Below are positions 13,101-20,274 of a stretch of DNA of 64,000 nucleotides, in pieces. Source of the DNA: Anniella stebbinsi (lineage: Eukaryota > Chordata > Lepidosauria > Squamata > Anniellidae). How positions within the stretch are numbered: position 1 is the first letter of the stretch; every line of letters begins with the position of its first letter. Where the stretch lies: the NCBI GenBank assembly GCA_029215795.1, contig JARDYH010000007.1:76209763-76273762 (forward strand), in the 5' to 3' direction. The notes under the pieces are model-generated. The model saw only the letters and a program-made list of their open reading frames with translations. It searched no databases and was not told the DNA's origin. The position numbers and the translations under genes are program-made.

Positions 13101-15575
13101 TCGGGCCAGCTCGCCTGTCAGGAAACCAGCTGTGTTGCGGGAGAGACCTGTGCACTCACAGGCAAGGTGCGTGGCTGTCTAAGGCAGGAAGGCCAATGCA
13201 CGCTCATCCCAGGAGCATGGTTCACCTCCTTTGATGGTGCCAAAGGGAAGCTCCTCTCTAGTGGTGCCTACAAGCTCGCCTCCTACTGCGATGAGCAATC
13301 ACCCTCGTGGTTTAAGGTGGTGGTGGATGTCAGCGACTGCAACGACGATGCTGTGCCAGCTGGGACAGCAGTCTATGTCTTCTTCCGGGAAGCATTCATC
13401 ACAGTGACCAACTACAGGGAGACTTGGGTAAGTGGCTCTTGACCATGATAGTGAAGGAGAAGCTCCCAAAGTGATGCACGTCTCCATATCAGTTGCTGGG
13501 GGACAAACGATGGAGAAGGGCTGATGACTTCATGCCCTGTGTCTGGTAGCAACTGCTCTAGGAACCCAGATGCAGAAACAGATGGGCCTCCAGCCTGATC
13601 CAGCAGAAGTCCTCTTATGGTCTTAAGGGTGCAATCTTATGCATGTTTAGACAGACAAAAGCTCTGCAGTTCCCAGCTTTCCCCAGCCAGCACCCTAAGG
13701 GGATTTCAGGATGGAACATGCCAAAACACTGAGTCATGTCCTTCACTGACTTAGCCTTTCAATGGCTGAATTCGGACGACATATTAAGCAACAGAGGAGG
13801 GAGGAACAATCGTCAGTTGTGTTTCTTATTGTGTCATGTGGGGAGTAACACACGACGCACACACAACTGATGGTACACTAATCGGGCAATTTAAACATTG
13901 GAGGGAAACAATGGGCTTGCATGTTGTTTAGCCCCAAGCCCCGTTGCTTAAAGTGTCATCCAAATTCAGCCCCCCCCCCCATGGACTATTCCGTTTGGGG
14001 ATAAAGTTCTGCTGGCTAGTGCAGTAAAAAAAACCTGGCCGCTCTATACAGCCAGCAGAACTCACGGTGCATGCTGGGATACAGCTGGGGGACTGAGGGA
14101 GGGGGAAGTAGGAGATGCTGCAACCAAAATGGCCACCGTATGTTCATAGCAACCGAGGCGTTTGCCAGTGCCGAGCAGCGCCGGCTGCAGCATGTCGTCT
14201 GTGGAGCTCCGCCTGCCTAATGCATGGTCAGTACGCTATTTCCCCCTCCGTTGCCTAATATGTCGTCTGAATTGAGCCATTATGTTGTGCTCTGGTTTCT
14301 TATGTCCACTTTTAGAGCCATTTTTTGGTGGAAAGGAAGGATGTGAATTGAACAAATAAATAACAAGAATTACATTTCTGACAAATTACTATACCTGATT
14401 GATACCTACAAGTTTATCCTAGAATTCATTCAGGGGAATAAATCCTGTCCTTCTACATTTGCACACATATATCAGCAAAGCTGGAAATACCCAGGAATCC
14501 TGTTGTCTGGACTAAGAGAAATTTGTATTCTCTGTATTCTGCTAGCATCCAGAAATCTGAATGTTCTTGGGGGGGGGGGGGCTATGCTGAGGTGGAAATT
14601 TCATATATGATACTTGCTTGATCATATATGATGCTTGCTCCTATGAATTTGATGTTTTACAGAATTGAGTGAAAGTTTTTGTAACTCCCAACCACTTCTC
14701 CCTGATCTGTGCCAAAAGAAAACAAAAGAGGCGGAGGAGGGACAAAATTATTCCCAATCCTACAAAGAAGTCACAAATTAATTGCATCACTCCAAGGGTT
14801 CAAATTATGGAAGCAAATTTATATAATTTCAATAATATGTTTTAGTACCATAATTTAAGCTTACTAACTGCAGGATTTAAGATATTTGTATCTTCCTATT
14901 ACAGAGAATATGGTGCTTGCAGATCAATGGTATCTTTTCTGTAATATGTAAAGGACATTCTTGTTCATGAAAAGAGAAAGTAAAAATGCTCTTTCTTGAA
15001 ACCACTAGTCTCTGAGTTATGGGTGGATGGATCAGTCTATTTCTAGTCCTTATCAATTTTGCATGTCTTCATTCACAAGTCCATTCCACCCTATTTCCAT
15101 ATGAATCTATGACTTTAAGGAGGAAACGTCTAACAGAAAATTTTCAGCAACCTAACAAAACATCAAAGCTACATTTCCCAGGATTCTCTGAGGCAAGTCA
15201 TGACAGAAAACAAATATACATTTGTAAACCTTACACACACCAGCAGTTGGCCTCCAGCTCCAGTTAGCTTTCCTTGCATTTCAGGTCAACGGGCTCTTGG
15301 TCCAGCTCCCATTGAATGTCTCCAAAGCCGTGTCCATAACTGAATCTCAGGACATCATTGTCGTCGATCAAAGTTCCCGGTTGCAGGTTCTCTTCAGTCC
15401 CAATGGCAAAGTGACAGTGAGAGTCACAGACAGCCTGGCAGGGAAGATGTGTGCCCCTTGTGGGAACTTCAACAATGACATCTCAGATGACCTAAGGCTG
15501 CCTGGTGGTCAGATTGCAAGTGACATTGCTGAGATCGTTGATGCCTGGAAGGCCAGGGACTTCTTAGAGTGGTAA
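1..15575 (+). CDS. FCGBP: Gene A: IgGFc-binding protein-like gene, 5'-partial, ten exons
   Basis: Joined exons: 1-545, 1242-1570, 2321-2975, 5048-5646, 7559-8123, 9386-9978, 10151-10721, 11837-12036, 13047-13427, 15285-15575. All introns are GT-AG and the phases join into one frame of about 1575 visible residues. Order seen: the second part of the IgGFc-binding N-terminal domain, then four D units (VWD, C8, TIL/VWC), the last without C8. This architecture is that of FCGBP, a secreted protein that associates with gel-forming mucins; zonadhesin and tectorins share VWD-TIL arrays but not the N-terminal domain. It is a paralogue of the opposite-strand gene ending at 23120. Start codon, signal peptide and promoter lie left of the window. 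No frameshift or internal stop is seen, but several conserved cysteines and the GDPH motif are lost in some units. The family is firm; orthology to a particular mammalian FCGBP is not tested. Confidence 0.9.
546..1241 (+). other. Intron A1; nothing recognised
   Basis: Spliced between a GTAAAA donor and a pyrimidine-rich TTTCACAG acceptor. A short (GCT)n run lies near 928-941. No exon, transposon end or RNA gene was recognised. Confidence 0.5.
1242..1570 (+). CDS. FCGBP: Gene A exon A2: unit D1, VWC-like segment and first half of VWD
   Basis: Acceptor TTTCACAG at 1241, donor ATG|GTAGGA at 1571; 329 nt, phase 1 in and 0 out. The start (CRTKETC) and the stretch [12 protein letters not shown] are nearly shared with gene B exon 45007-45335, which has exactly the same length. 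The VWD entrance is strongly altered: where the family has C-x-G-x-GDPHY-x-TFDG, this exon reads [14 protein letters not shown], and the usual FDFQGTC is MAFQDSC. The GDPH autocleavage motif and the adjacent conserved aspartate are therefore absent. The frame is intact, so this looks like divergence rather than a pseudogene, though loss of function of this one domain is possible. Confidence 0.85.
1684..1925 (-). repeat. tRNA-derived SINE fragment with (TAA)n tail, reversed
   Basis: A (TTA)n run (1684-1724) is followed by the typical SINE body in reverse: a tail resembling 'ccaaggagcttagggtggca', then 'acaactctgtgaggtag' and 'cacccagtgagctttgtggctgaatgggga'. It lies in intron A2. The remaining intron to 2320 shows nothing recognised. 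Confidence 0.65.
2321..2975 (+). CDS. FCGBP: Gene A exon A3: unit D1, second half of VWD, C8, plus an extended linker
   Basis: Acceptor TTCTTAG at 2320, donor AGCTG|GTGAGT at 2976; 655 nt, phase 0 to 1. It contains the conserved CGLCGNFN of VWD and the C8 cysteine pattern (CGIIS...GPFGVCH...CLNGG...LC...AYATAC). It matches gene B exon 42160-42733 residue for residue up to SGCG. There the homologous donor position (2895) reads GACAAG instead of GTGAGT, and the exon runs a further 81 nt to a new donor. The added 27 codons are acidic and Ser/Thr-rich and contain an N-glycosylation sequon (NETS). Confidence 0.87.
3065..3212 (+). repeat. CR1/L3-type LINE 3' tail
   Basis: Ends in the tail 'ggtctgatccagcatggctc' followed by 'tcatgttcttatgttctta', preceded by 'ggttggccactgtgcgaaca'. 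Related copies sit at 11080-11425, 12728-12965, 16030-16695 and 42783-42932. Confidence 0.65.
3213..4682. other. Rest of intron A3, left part; only a (GA)n run recognised
   Basis: Contains an uninterrupted (AG)n microsatellite at 3781-3817. Open frames here (for example 3857-4144 and 4371-4682) have no family motif or splice context and look random. Confidence 0.45.
4683..4997. mobile_element. 320-bp foldback MITE, hAT-like (copy 1)
   Basis: Termini TAGGGTGACCAGATAAAATC and its near-complement GATAAAATTCAGG reversed at the right end (GGTCAGCCTA). It is flanked by a perfect 8-bp duplication GTTTATAA (4675-4682 and 4998-5005), as expected for hAT transposition. The interior is itself an inverted repeat (AAGGGAATTTCAG...; CCTCTTCATCACAACAGTTA and its complement). 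Copies at 34525-34840, 43709-44031 and 59659-59978. Non-coding. Confidence 0.8.
5048..5646 (+). CDS. FCGBP: Gene A exon A4: unit D2, TIL, VWC-like and first half of VWD
   Basis: Acceptor CTCCAATAG at 5047, donor ATTCAG|GTACAA at 5647; 599 nt, phase 1 to 0. It starts with a TIL domain ([15 protein letters not shown]... [10 protein letters not shown]), then the VWC-like cysteines (CQSHCKCDP), then VWD with the full [10 protein letters not shown] entrance and FDFQGTC-like core. The GDPH at 5419-5430 is the only intact autocleavage motif visible in gene A. The counterpart is gene B exon 37377-37972, where this motif has become GHHH. Confidence 0.9.
5889..6222 (-). repeat. CR1 LINE 3' fragment, reversed
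   Basis: Begins with the well-known CR1 end 'catagaatcatagaatggta' followed by 'gagttggaaggggcct' and 'caagcccaaccccctgctca'. The repeat's 3' end points left, so it lies on the minus strand inside intron A4. Confidence 0.8.
6290..6522. repeat. Probable foldback element with CCAGATGAGGC-type ends
   Basis: Left end TTTCCAGATGAGGCTTTTA, right end ...CCCTACATCTGGAGG. A second copy with the same ends lies at 47606-47835. No coding content. Confidence 0.45.
6702..6926. repeat. Compound microsatellite (TC)n, (AT)n and (ATCT)n, the last in a hairpin
   Basis: (TC)n at 6702-6724, (AT)n at 6757-6802, (ATCT)n at 6838-6902. The ATCT run sits exactly between two inverted arms: TTTTTGGTTGCAGAAAGGC on the left (from 6813) and GCCTTTCTGCCACCAAAAA on the right (to about 6926). 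Confidence 0.85.
7250..7331. repeat. (TTC)n then (CTC)n pyrimidine microsatellite
   Basis: Uninterrupted TTC triplets passing directly into CTC triplets, about 80 bp of pure pyrimidine, in intron A4. Beyond it, to the acceptor at 7558, nothing else was recognised. Confidence 0.9.
7559..8123 (+). CDS. FCGBP: Gene A exon A5: unit D2, second half of VWD and C8
   Basis: Acceptor TTCTCCAG at 7558, donor TGCA|GTAAGT at 8124; 565 nt, phase 0 to 1, identical in length to gene B exon 35603-36167. Starts [10 protein letters not shown] ([11 protein letters not shown]), has CGLCGN, then the C8 pattern (GDQFCGVL...GPFKQCH...[17 protein letters not shown]) and ends WRSPSFC in both genes. This is one of the most similar A/B exon pairs. 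Confidence 0.92.
8124..9003. other. Intron A5, left part; nothing recognised
   Basis: No exon, element end or tandem array was recognised; the following part of the intron carries a SINE. Confidence 0.4.
9004..9222 (+). repeat. tRNA-derived SINE, near full length
   Basis: The head contains a tRNA-like A box (TGGTGTAGTGGTTAGAG) and a degenerate B box (GGGTTTCTAGTCCC). The body reads 'cctacctcacagggttgttg' and 'tgagggtaaaatgg', and the tail is (AATAAATA)n. This type is common in lizards. Not a functional tRNA gene: there is no cloverleaf or acceptor stem. Confidence 0.8.
9386..9978 (+). CDS. FCGBP: Gene A exon A6: unit D3, TIL, VWC-like and first half of VWD
   Basis: Acceptor TTTCCTCCCAG at 9385, donor GCTATG|GTATGT at 9979; 593 nt, phase 1 to 0. 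The TIL begins [18 protein letters not shown] and ends [11 protein letters not shown]; the VWC-like segment follows. The VWD entrance reads [15 protein letters not shown]: the usual first cysteine is missing and GDPH is GAPH, so autocleavage is not expected. The counterpart is gene B exon 30110-30699, whose entrance is also altered but differently. Confidence 0.9.
10074..10101. repeat. (GT)n microsatellite
   Basis: Pure GT run in the short 172-bp intron A6, 49 bp upstream of the next exon. Confidence 0.9.
10151..10721 (+). CDS. FCGBP: Gene A exon A7: unit D3, second half of VWD and C8
   Basis: Acceptor TTATACAG at 10150, donor TGTC|GTAAGT at 10722; 571 nt, phase 0 to 1, the same length as gene B exon 27449-28019. 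Starts [10 protein letters not shown]. The conserved CGLCGN is CGLGGN here (10319-10333), losing the second cysteine. C8 follows (CGMIQ...GPFKDCH...CLYDMCA...AYAAACQ) and the exon ends WRTTSFC. Confidence 0.91.
11080..11425 (+). repeat. CR1/L3-type LINE 3' fragment
   Basis: Reads 'gggcatctggttgtccactg', then 'gatggaccactggtctaatg' and 'cttaggttctta' at its end, the same tail as at 3065-3212. An upstream part ('ggagtttgttgccacaaga') extends the match. Confidence 0.6.
11490..11665 (-). repeat. SINE fragment, reversed
   Basis: Contains 'cttcacaacaacccaatgag', 'cagggatttgatcctaga' and the reversed tRNA-like head 'cactctaactactatgccac'. Confidence 0.55.
11837..12036 (+). CDS. FCGBP: Gene A exon A8: unit D4, TIL domain
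   Basis: Acceptor CTCCTTTCAG at 11836, donor ATCAAG|GTTGGT at 12037; exactly 200 nt, phase 1 to 0, the same as gene B exons 25293-25492 and 47117-47316. It encodes one TIL domain, from [10 protein letters not shown] to [11 protein letters not shown]. In this last unit the TIL is a separate exon instead of being fused to the VWC/VWD exon. Confidence 0.9.
12037..13046. other. Intron A8; one LINE tail, otherwise nothing recognised
   Basis: A reversed CR1/L3-type tail spans 12728-12965 ('taagaacataagaatccttg', 'cagtggccatccagctgcc'). The rest shows no recognisable feature. Confidence 0.5.
13047..13427 (+). CDS. FCGBP: Gene A exon A9: unit D4, VWC-like and first half of VWD
   Basis: Acceptor TTTCTTTCCAG at 13046, donor ACTTGG|GTAAGT at 13428; 381 nt, phase 0 to 0, the same length as gene B exon 24184-24564. 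The cysteine-rich start ([15 protein letters not shown]) is followed by a divergent VWD entrance [21 protein letters not shown] is kept, GDPHY is gone. The same loss in gene B's last unit (GAQLTTFDG) indicates it predates the duplication. Confidence 0.88.
13763..14280. mobile_element. Foldback MITE, GGCTGAATTCGGACGACA family (copy 1)
   Basis: Left end TGGCTGAATTCGGACGACAT, right end ATGTCGTCTGAATTGAGCCA. The interior is non-coding. Other copies: 26106-26645, 30875-31093, 42947-43170, 56222-56712, 57137-57370. Confidence 0.7.
14281..15284. other. Rest of intron A9; nothing recognised
   Basis: Only a short poly-G run near 14570-14581. No element ends or exons recognised before the acceptor at 15284. 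Confidence 0.4.
15285..15575 (+). CDS. FCGBP: Gene A exon A10: unit D4, second half of VWD, apparent C-terminus
   Basis: Acceptor GCATTTCAG at 15284. Starts [10 protein letters not shown], has CAPCGNFN in place of CGLCGN, and ends [11 protein letters not shown] followed directly by TAA (15573-15575). No C8 follows. The same position in gene B is W then TGA. Both stops overlap a donor-like sequence (here TG|GTAAGT), so an alternative reading is splicing at 15571 (287 nt, phase 2) to a further short exon. No AATAAA lies close downstream; the first I see is at 17670. The coding part is firm, the end less so. Confidence 0.83.
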   Translation, partial: VNGLLVQLPLNVSKAVSITESQDIIVVDQSSRLQVLFSPNGKVTVRVTDSLAGKMCAPCGNFNNDISDDLRLPGGQIASDIAEIVDAWKARDFLEW

Positions 15576-16029
15576 GTAGCTCTATAGGTTGGCGATGGAG
15601 TAGGAAGGTGTCGGGGATGCCATAAGCTAAGGATTTTGCTGGAGTACTACATCATCTCCATCCAGCATGGCCAATGGTCAGAGAAGAATGGAATTGTAGT
15701 CTGACATCATCAGGGGAAGGGTGGAGCCGGGGAAAGGGAGGGTGGCCATCTGGGGAACCAGGACCCCAGGAGGGCCAGATGTTCTAAACCCCTGATCTAT
15801 TCTGACTAGCAGTGGCTTTACAGAGTTTTCAGGCAGAGAGAAGCATTCTGCAGCTTCTGCTACTCAATTTAAAATAGCTTTGGAAGTAGGATCACCTGCT
15901 GCCAAAGCTATTTTAAATGGGAGATGCCAAAAGTTGAACCAGGATGCAAAGCATTTGCTTTACAATCCCTTCTTAAGTAAATGTTGTCCGCACTGAGTTG
16001 CAGCAGCTCTGGGTCTTTCCCAGCTCTTC

Positions 16030-16695
16030 TAAGAACATAAGAACAGCCCTACTGGATCAGACCAAGAGTCCATCTTGGTCTGTATACCTGTGGACAACTC
16101 ACATGGTCTGTATACCTGTGGACAACTCACATGTCCACAGGTATACTGCCTTGGATACTGGAGGTAGCACATAGCCATCAGGATTAGTAGCCATTGATAG
16201 CCTTCTCCTCCAGGATTTTGTCTGACCCCCTTCTAAAGCCATCCAAATTGGTGGCCATCACCAATTTCATAGTTTAACACTGTGTGAAGAATCCTTCCTT
16301 TTATCTATCCTGAATTTCCCACCAATCAGCTTCATGGGATGACCCCGGGTTCTAGTATAACAAGAGAGGGAGAAAAACGTCCCCCTCTCCACTCTCTCTG
16401 CACCATGACTATTTTTGTATATCTCTATCGTTACGCTCTTTACTCGCCTTTTTTCTAAGTGAAATAATCCCAAATGTTGTCATTTCCTTATGGGAGTGTT
16501 ACTCCATCCCTTGATAATTTTAATTGCCCTTTTCTGCACTTTTTTTTTCAACTCTACAATATCCTTTTTTAGGTCCGGGGACCAGAATCATACACAGTAT
16601 TCCAATGGTGGTCGCACCATAGATTTGTATAAGGGGAGTATGATCTTGGCCGTTTTATTTTCAGTTCCTTTCCGAGTTGATTCCCTTTAGTTAGA
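16030..16695 (-). repeat. CR1/L3-type LINE 3' region, reversed
   Basis: Starts 'taagaacataagaacagccc', 'actggatcagaccaagagtc', and ends with 'gtccggggaccagaatcata' and 'cacagtattccaatggtggt', typical of this LINE's 3' untranslated region. Inside it, 'tctgtatacctgtggacaac' is tandemly duplicated (about 16078-16130). Confidence 0.65.
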
Positions 16696-17098
16696 AATGT
16701 CAAAGATTGGACCAGGGCCCCTCTGCACGTGAAGTATGTATTCTACTACCCCAGCTCTCATATGCTAGCCAAAAGGGCACTCCCATGTGTCTCCAACCCC
16801 CATTTGCTCCCATCGAAGTATTGTCCTCCTTCACCTCCACCTCTGGTCTATCCATTCCCGTCGCCTCAATGCTGTACTCCTGTTCCTTTCTTACTCGTTG
16901 TTGGGTTGAATTGGGTTGTGACCACTTCCTGGAAGTATTAAGCAGCTGCAAAGAATGTTTATTGTTACACACACTCCTACAAACTGTGGGGGAAGAAAAG
17001 CAACATTGAGATTGTCAAGAGGCACTGGGCTATCAACTGTATCACATACCTTGAATGCCAGCTCCACACGTATCTCTCCTTTGCTTCCCTTCACAGTT

Positions 17099-17137
17099 AG
17101 TGACACCTGGAAGACCAGATACTACTTAAACTGGTAA
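17099..17137 (+). other. Possible terminal exon or relic copy of the exon A10 end
   Basis: A good acceptor (CTTTGCTTCCCTTCACAG, ending 17098) is followed by a stretch that resembles the last 40 bases of exon A10, including its donor: DTWKTRYYLNW and GGTAAG against [11 protein letters not shown] and GGTAAG. If exon A10 were spliced at 15571 into this site, the codon would be TG|T followed at once by TAG. It could be a real last exon, a decayed duplicate, or chance. Confidence 0.35.
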
Positions 17138-17669
17138 GCTATTCTCTGGATTGCTGCTGTTTCTACAAACCTATTCAGACACATTTTCTGTTGGAAGGGA
17201 AGTTAGAAGGGGGAATTAGGAAGGAGAACCCTTAATGAAATCCCCAAGCCACACACACTCAACTCCCATCCTCAAATTGCAGGTAAATCATCCCCTCCCC
17301 AAAGCCTTCCTAAACCAGTAGATAGGAGATGGCACAAAAGGTCCCCTCCAATTTAGAAATAATTACTGTCATCATATGTAAGAATACAGTAGTGTAATAT
17401 TTGTTCCTTGAGATCTACCTGACCAATTTTGCTCATTTTTGTTTTAAACTGAAGCTTGAGCAGTGTAAATGTGCAGAAAATTTTGAAAGTTTGAAAAAGT
17501 TCAAAGCTCGAGCTTTAATAGCAATTAATGGAAGAGATCCTATTGAACTCAGTGAGGCTTAGTTCTGAGTAGACATGCAGGAGATTAGTTTGTAAGTCAT
17601 AAAGGAGAGGCCTGCCATTTTTAGACTGGCAAGGTGCCTTGAGAAAGTTCCTTCTTCCCCGCTCGTGCT

Positions 17670-17675
17670 AATAAA
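17670..17675 (+). terminator. Candidate polyadenylation signal, gene A
   Basis: AATAAA, the first on the + strand after the gene A stop codon, about 2.1 kb downstream. The assignment is only positional. Confidence 0.3.
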
Positions 17676-18635
17676 TCTTCTCTCCATTTACTCACAAAGT
17701 ATTTTGCTCTGATGTCCAGCTCAGAAAGAATCTGAGCCCTGCTCCCTTTCTTTGATCCCCACTTTAAAGTCTCCCAACTAGCCTGAAACCTACTTCATTT
17801 CCTGGTTCCAGCCTGGTGCACCCACCCTTCATGTTCTCCTACCTGCTAGCATCATCCTATCCTATCATCCCACAAAACAAAGTGGTCCCTCAAGGAATTG
17901 CAAGCACCCCCTTTCTCCTCAACCAATGCAAGTGTGGAGTTGCTCCTGCCAAACTGGCATTCCAGTTTCATAATGACCACATCCTCCATCAAAGGGGTTG
18001 GCCTTACAACACTCTCAATTGACGTATATATTATGTACCCCAGAAACCATGTATGGTAACAGAGATGGAGAAGAAGAAGCCTATTTCAAACAATGGCAAA
18101 ATTGCCACAGTGATCTGCAAGTAGTTTGGTTTGGTAGCGATACACTGGTTTACAGAGATGATGTGCTGACAGGAAGCTTCCTGGTTAGGGTGAGATGAGT
18201 TTTCACCTTCTGATCAGCTTGAGCCCATTAATTCTATGATTCCATTATTACACAACCCACGGAAGAATAACATAATAAAATAAAAATTCTCCAAACCTTC
18301 ATCTTTTAATATACTCAGTCAGCATCCGTATCATTCTTTGTGTGTAATGACTGTTAGTTTTCCTCCTCTCATTCTACAGCTTCATCGACCTTTACTCCTA
18401 TGATGCTTCCTTGTATTTCTTGCCTAAACTTTCCCAAAGATCTAAAATCAATTGATCCTAATTCTCTGTGTACAAATAGCAGCTATTTGGTGGAATACAG
18501 AGTGCCTCTTCTAATAAAGATTCTGGAGGGTCTTTCAACATAGTAAACATCCATTACATAAAATATTAGCTATTGAACTGTGTGCAGGATTCTGGCCCCA
18601 AATTCGTATTATGGGCTCTATCCATGCTGTTTTAT
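17676..18635. other. Intergenic spacer; nothing recognised
   Basis: No convincing coding sequence or element ends. Short open frames lack any family motif. Confidence 0.4.
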
Positions 18636-18868
18636 TTATGTATTTATACATTTGTTTATACATTTATATCCTACCTTTTTTTCCTCCAAAGAATCCATGG
18701 TGGCGTACATAATCTCCATTTTATCCTCACAACCCTGCGAGGTAGGTTGGGCTGAGAGTCTGGGACTGGCCAAAAGTCACCCAGTGAGCATTCATGGCCT
18801 AGTGGAGGCTTAAACCCAGATCTTCTGATTCCCAGTCCAACACTCTAGTCACTACACAGGTGTTTGAC
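18636..18868 (-). repeat. SINE fragment, reversed
   Basis: Contains 'atcctcacaaccctgcgagg', 'taggttgggctgagagtctg', 'cacccagtgagcattcatgg' and the reversed head 'acactctagtcactacacag'. Confidence 0.7.
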
Positions 18869-19136
18869 CTGCAAGTGATTTTCCAGCAAATTTTACTTCT
18901 ACCTAGAAATAAACGGCATGAGCCACCCAAGGTCTAGCCAGTCCTGCTCAAAGCACTGCACTTCCAGATAATCCGGGGATCTCTTGTTTCATGGAGACTG
19001 TGAACAGTGCCATCTATTGAAGTTGATGAGCCACTGCATCTCAATTTTTCCCCCAAATCAAGGCAGAACAGGGCAATGCTGTGCATCCAATAACCGTGCA
19101 AGTAAAGTTTTTGAAGATAAATTTTGGTCTGAAAAG

Positions 19137-20266
19137 TAGGGGTGTGCACAGACCCCCCAGATTGGATCAGGACCAGATCAGGACCTCCAATTTTGTTCCA
19201 GATAAGATCGGAACAAAATCGGAGGTCCCCCGGATCGGATCGGACCCAATCCCGATCCGAAAATCGGATGTCCAATTTTCGGATCGGATGCCATTTTCCC
19301 CCATAGACTTGCATTGGGGGAAAGAAAGCTTTTCCCCAATGCAAGTCTATGGGGAAAATGGTGGCAGGGGGGTGAGTGGGGGCCTAACTTCCCCCTCCCT
19401 GTCCCTCCCCCCGTGCGCTTCTTACCTGCAGGGGCCTTCTGCTCCCGTCCGCTGGCGCCCGCGGGCGCCAGTGGACGGCAGCAGACGACCCCGTCAGGTA
19501 AGTGGAAGCCCCCTCCCTCCTCCCCCTCACAATCCTCATTACCTGCCGGGGCCCCTCTACTGTAGTTTGCAGTTGTTTACAGCCGGCAACGGGAGGAGGA
19601 GGATGTCCCGCCAGGTAAGCCCCCCCCGCTGTCTGCTTCCATCGGCTGGCGCCCACCGATGATACTGCACAGCCTGCCAGGTAAGCCCCCCCCCCCACTG
19701 TCTGCTTCCATCGGCGGGCACCCACTGGCGCCCACCGATGGCAGCGGACAGCCCCCCCGGTAAGTCCCCCCCCACACTCCTTACCTGGCGGGGCATCCTC
19801 CTCCGTCCATTGCCGGCTGTAAACTACTGCGAACTAGGCCTCAGGCCTAGTTTACAGGAGAGTGCCCTGGCGCTCTCCTGTAAACTAGGCCGCGAGGCCT
19901 AGTTTGCAGTAGTTTACAGCCGGCAACGGGAGGAGGAGGACGTCCCGCCAGGTAAACCCCCCCCCGTCCACTTTCATCGGCTGACGCCCGCCAATAAAAC
20001 CAAACAGCCCCGCCAGGTAAGCCCCCCCCCCCGCTGTCCACTTCCAGCGGTGGGTGCCCACTGGCACCCGCCAATGGAAGTGGCGGTGGGCGCCAGCGGG
20101 CGCCCGCCGATCCTCCGATTTTTCCCAAACTGGATCAGGTCCTTCCAGACCGGTTCAGAAAAGATCGGACGATCCAGAAGAGGGATCGGAAATCGGATAA
20201 TTGTATCTGATTTCCCCTGGATCGGCTCCGGATCGTGGATCGGAGCCAATCCAGTGCACACCCCTA
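19137..20266. mobile_element. hAT-like non-autonomous element 1, GC-rich
   Basis: Termini TAGGGGTGTGCAC and GTGCACACCCCTA, flanked by a perfect 8-bp duplication CTGAAAAG (19129-19136 and 20267-20274). Subterminal GATCGGATC-type repeats lie at both ends. The interior holds an inverted pair (CCCATAGACTTGCATTGGGG and complement) and several modules of the form GCCAGGTAAGCCCCCCC. Open frames in it are by-products of GC-rich repeats. It inserted in the spacer between the two genes. Confidence 0.88.
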
Positions 20267-20274
20267 CTGAAAAG

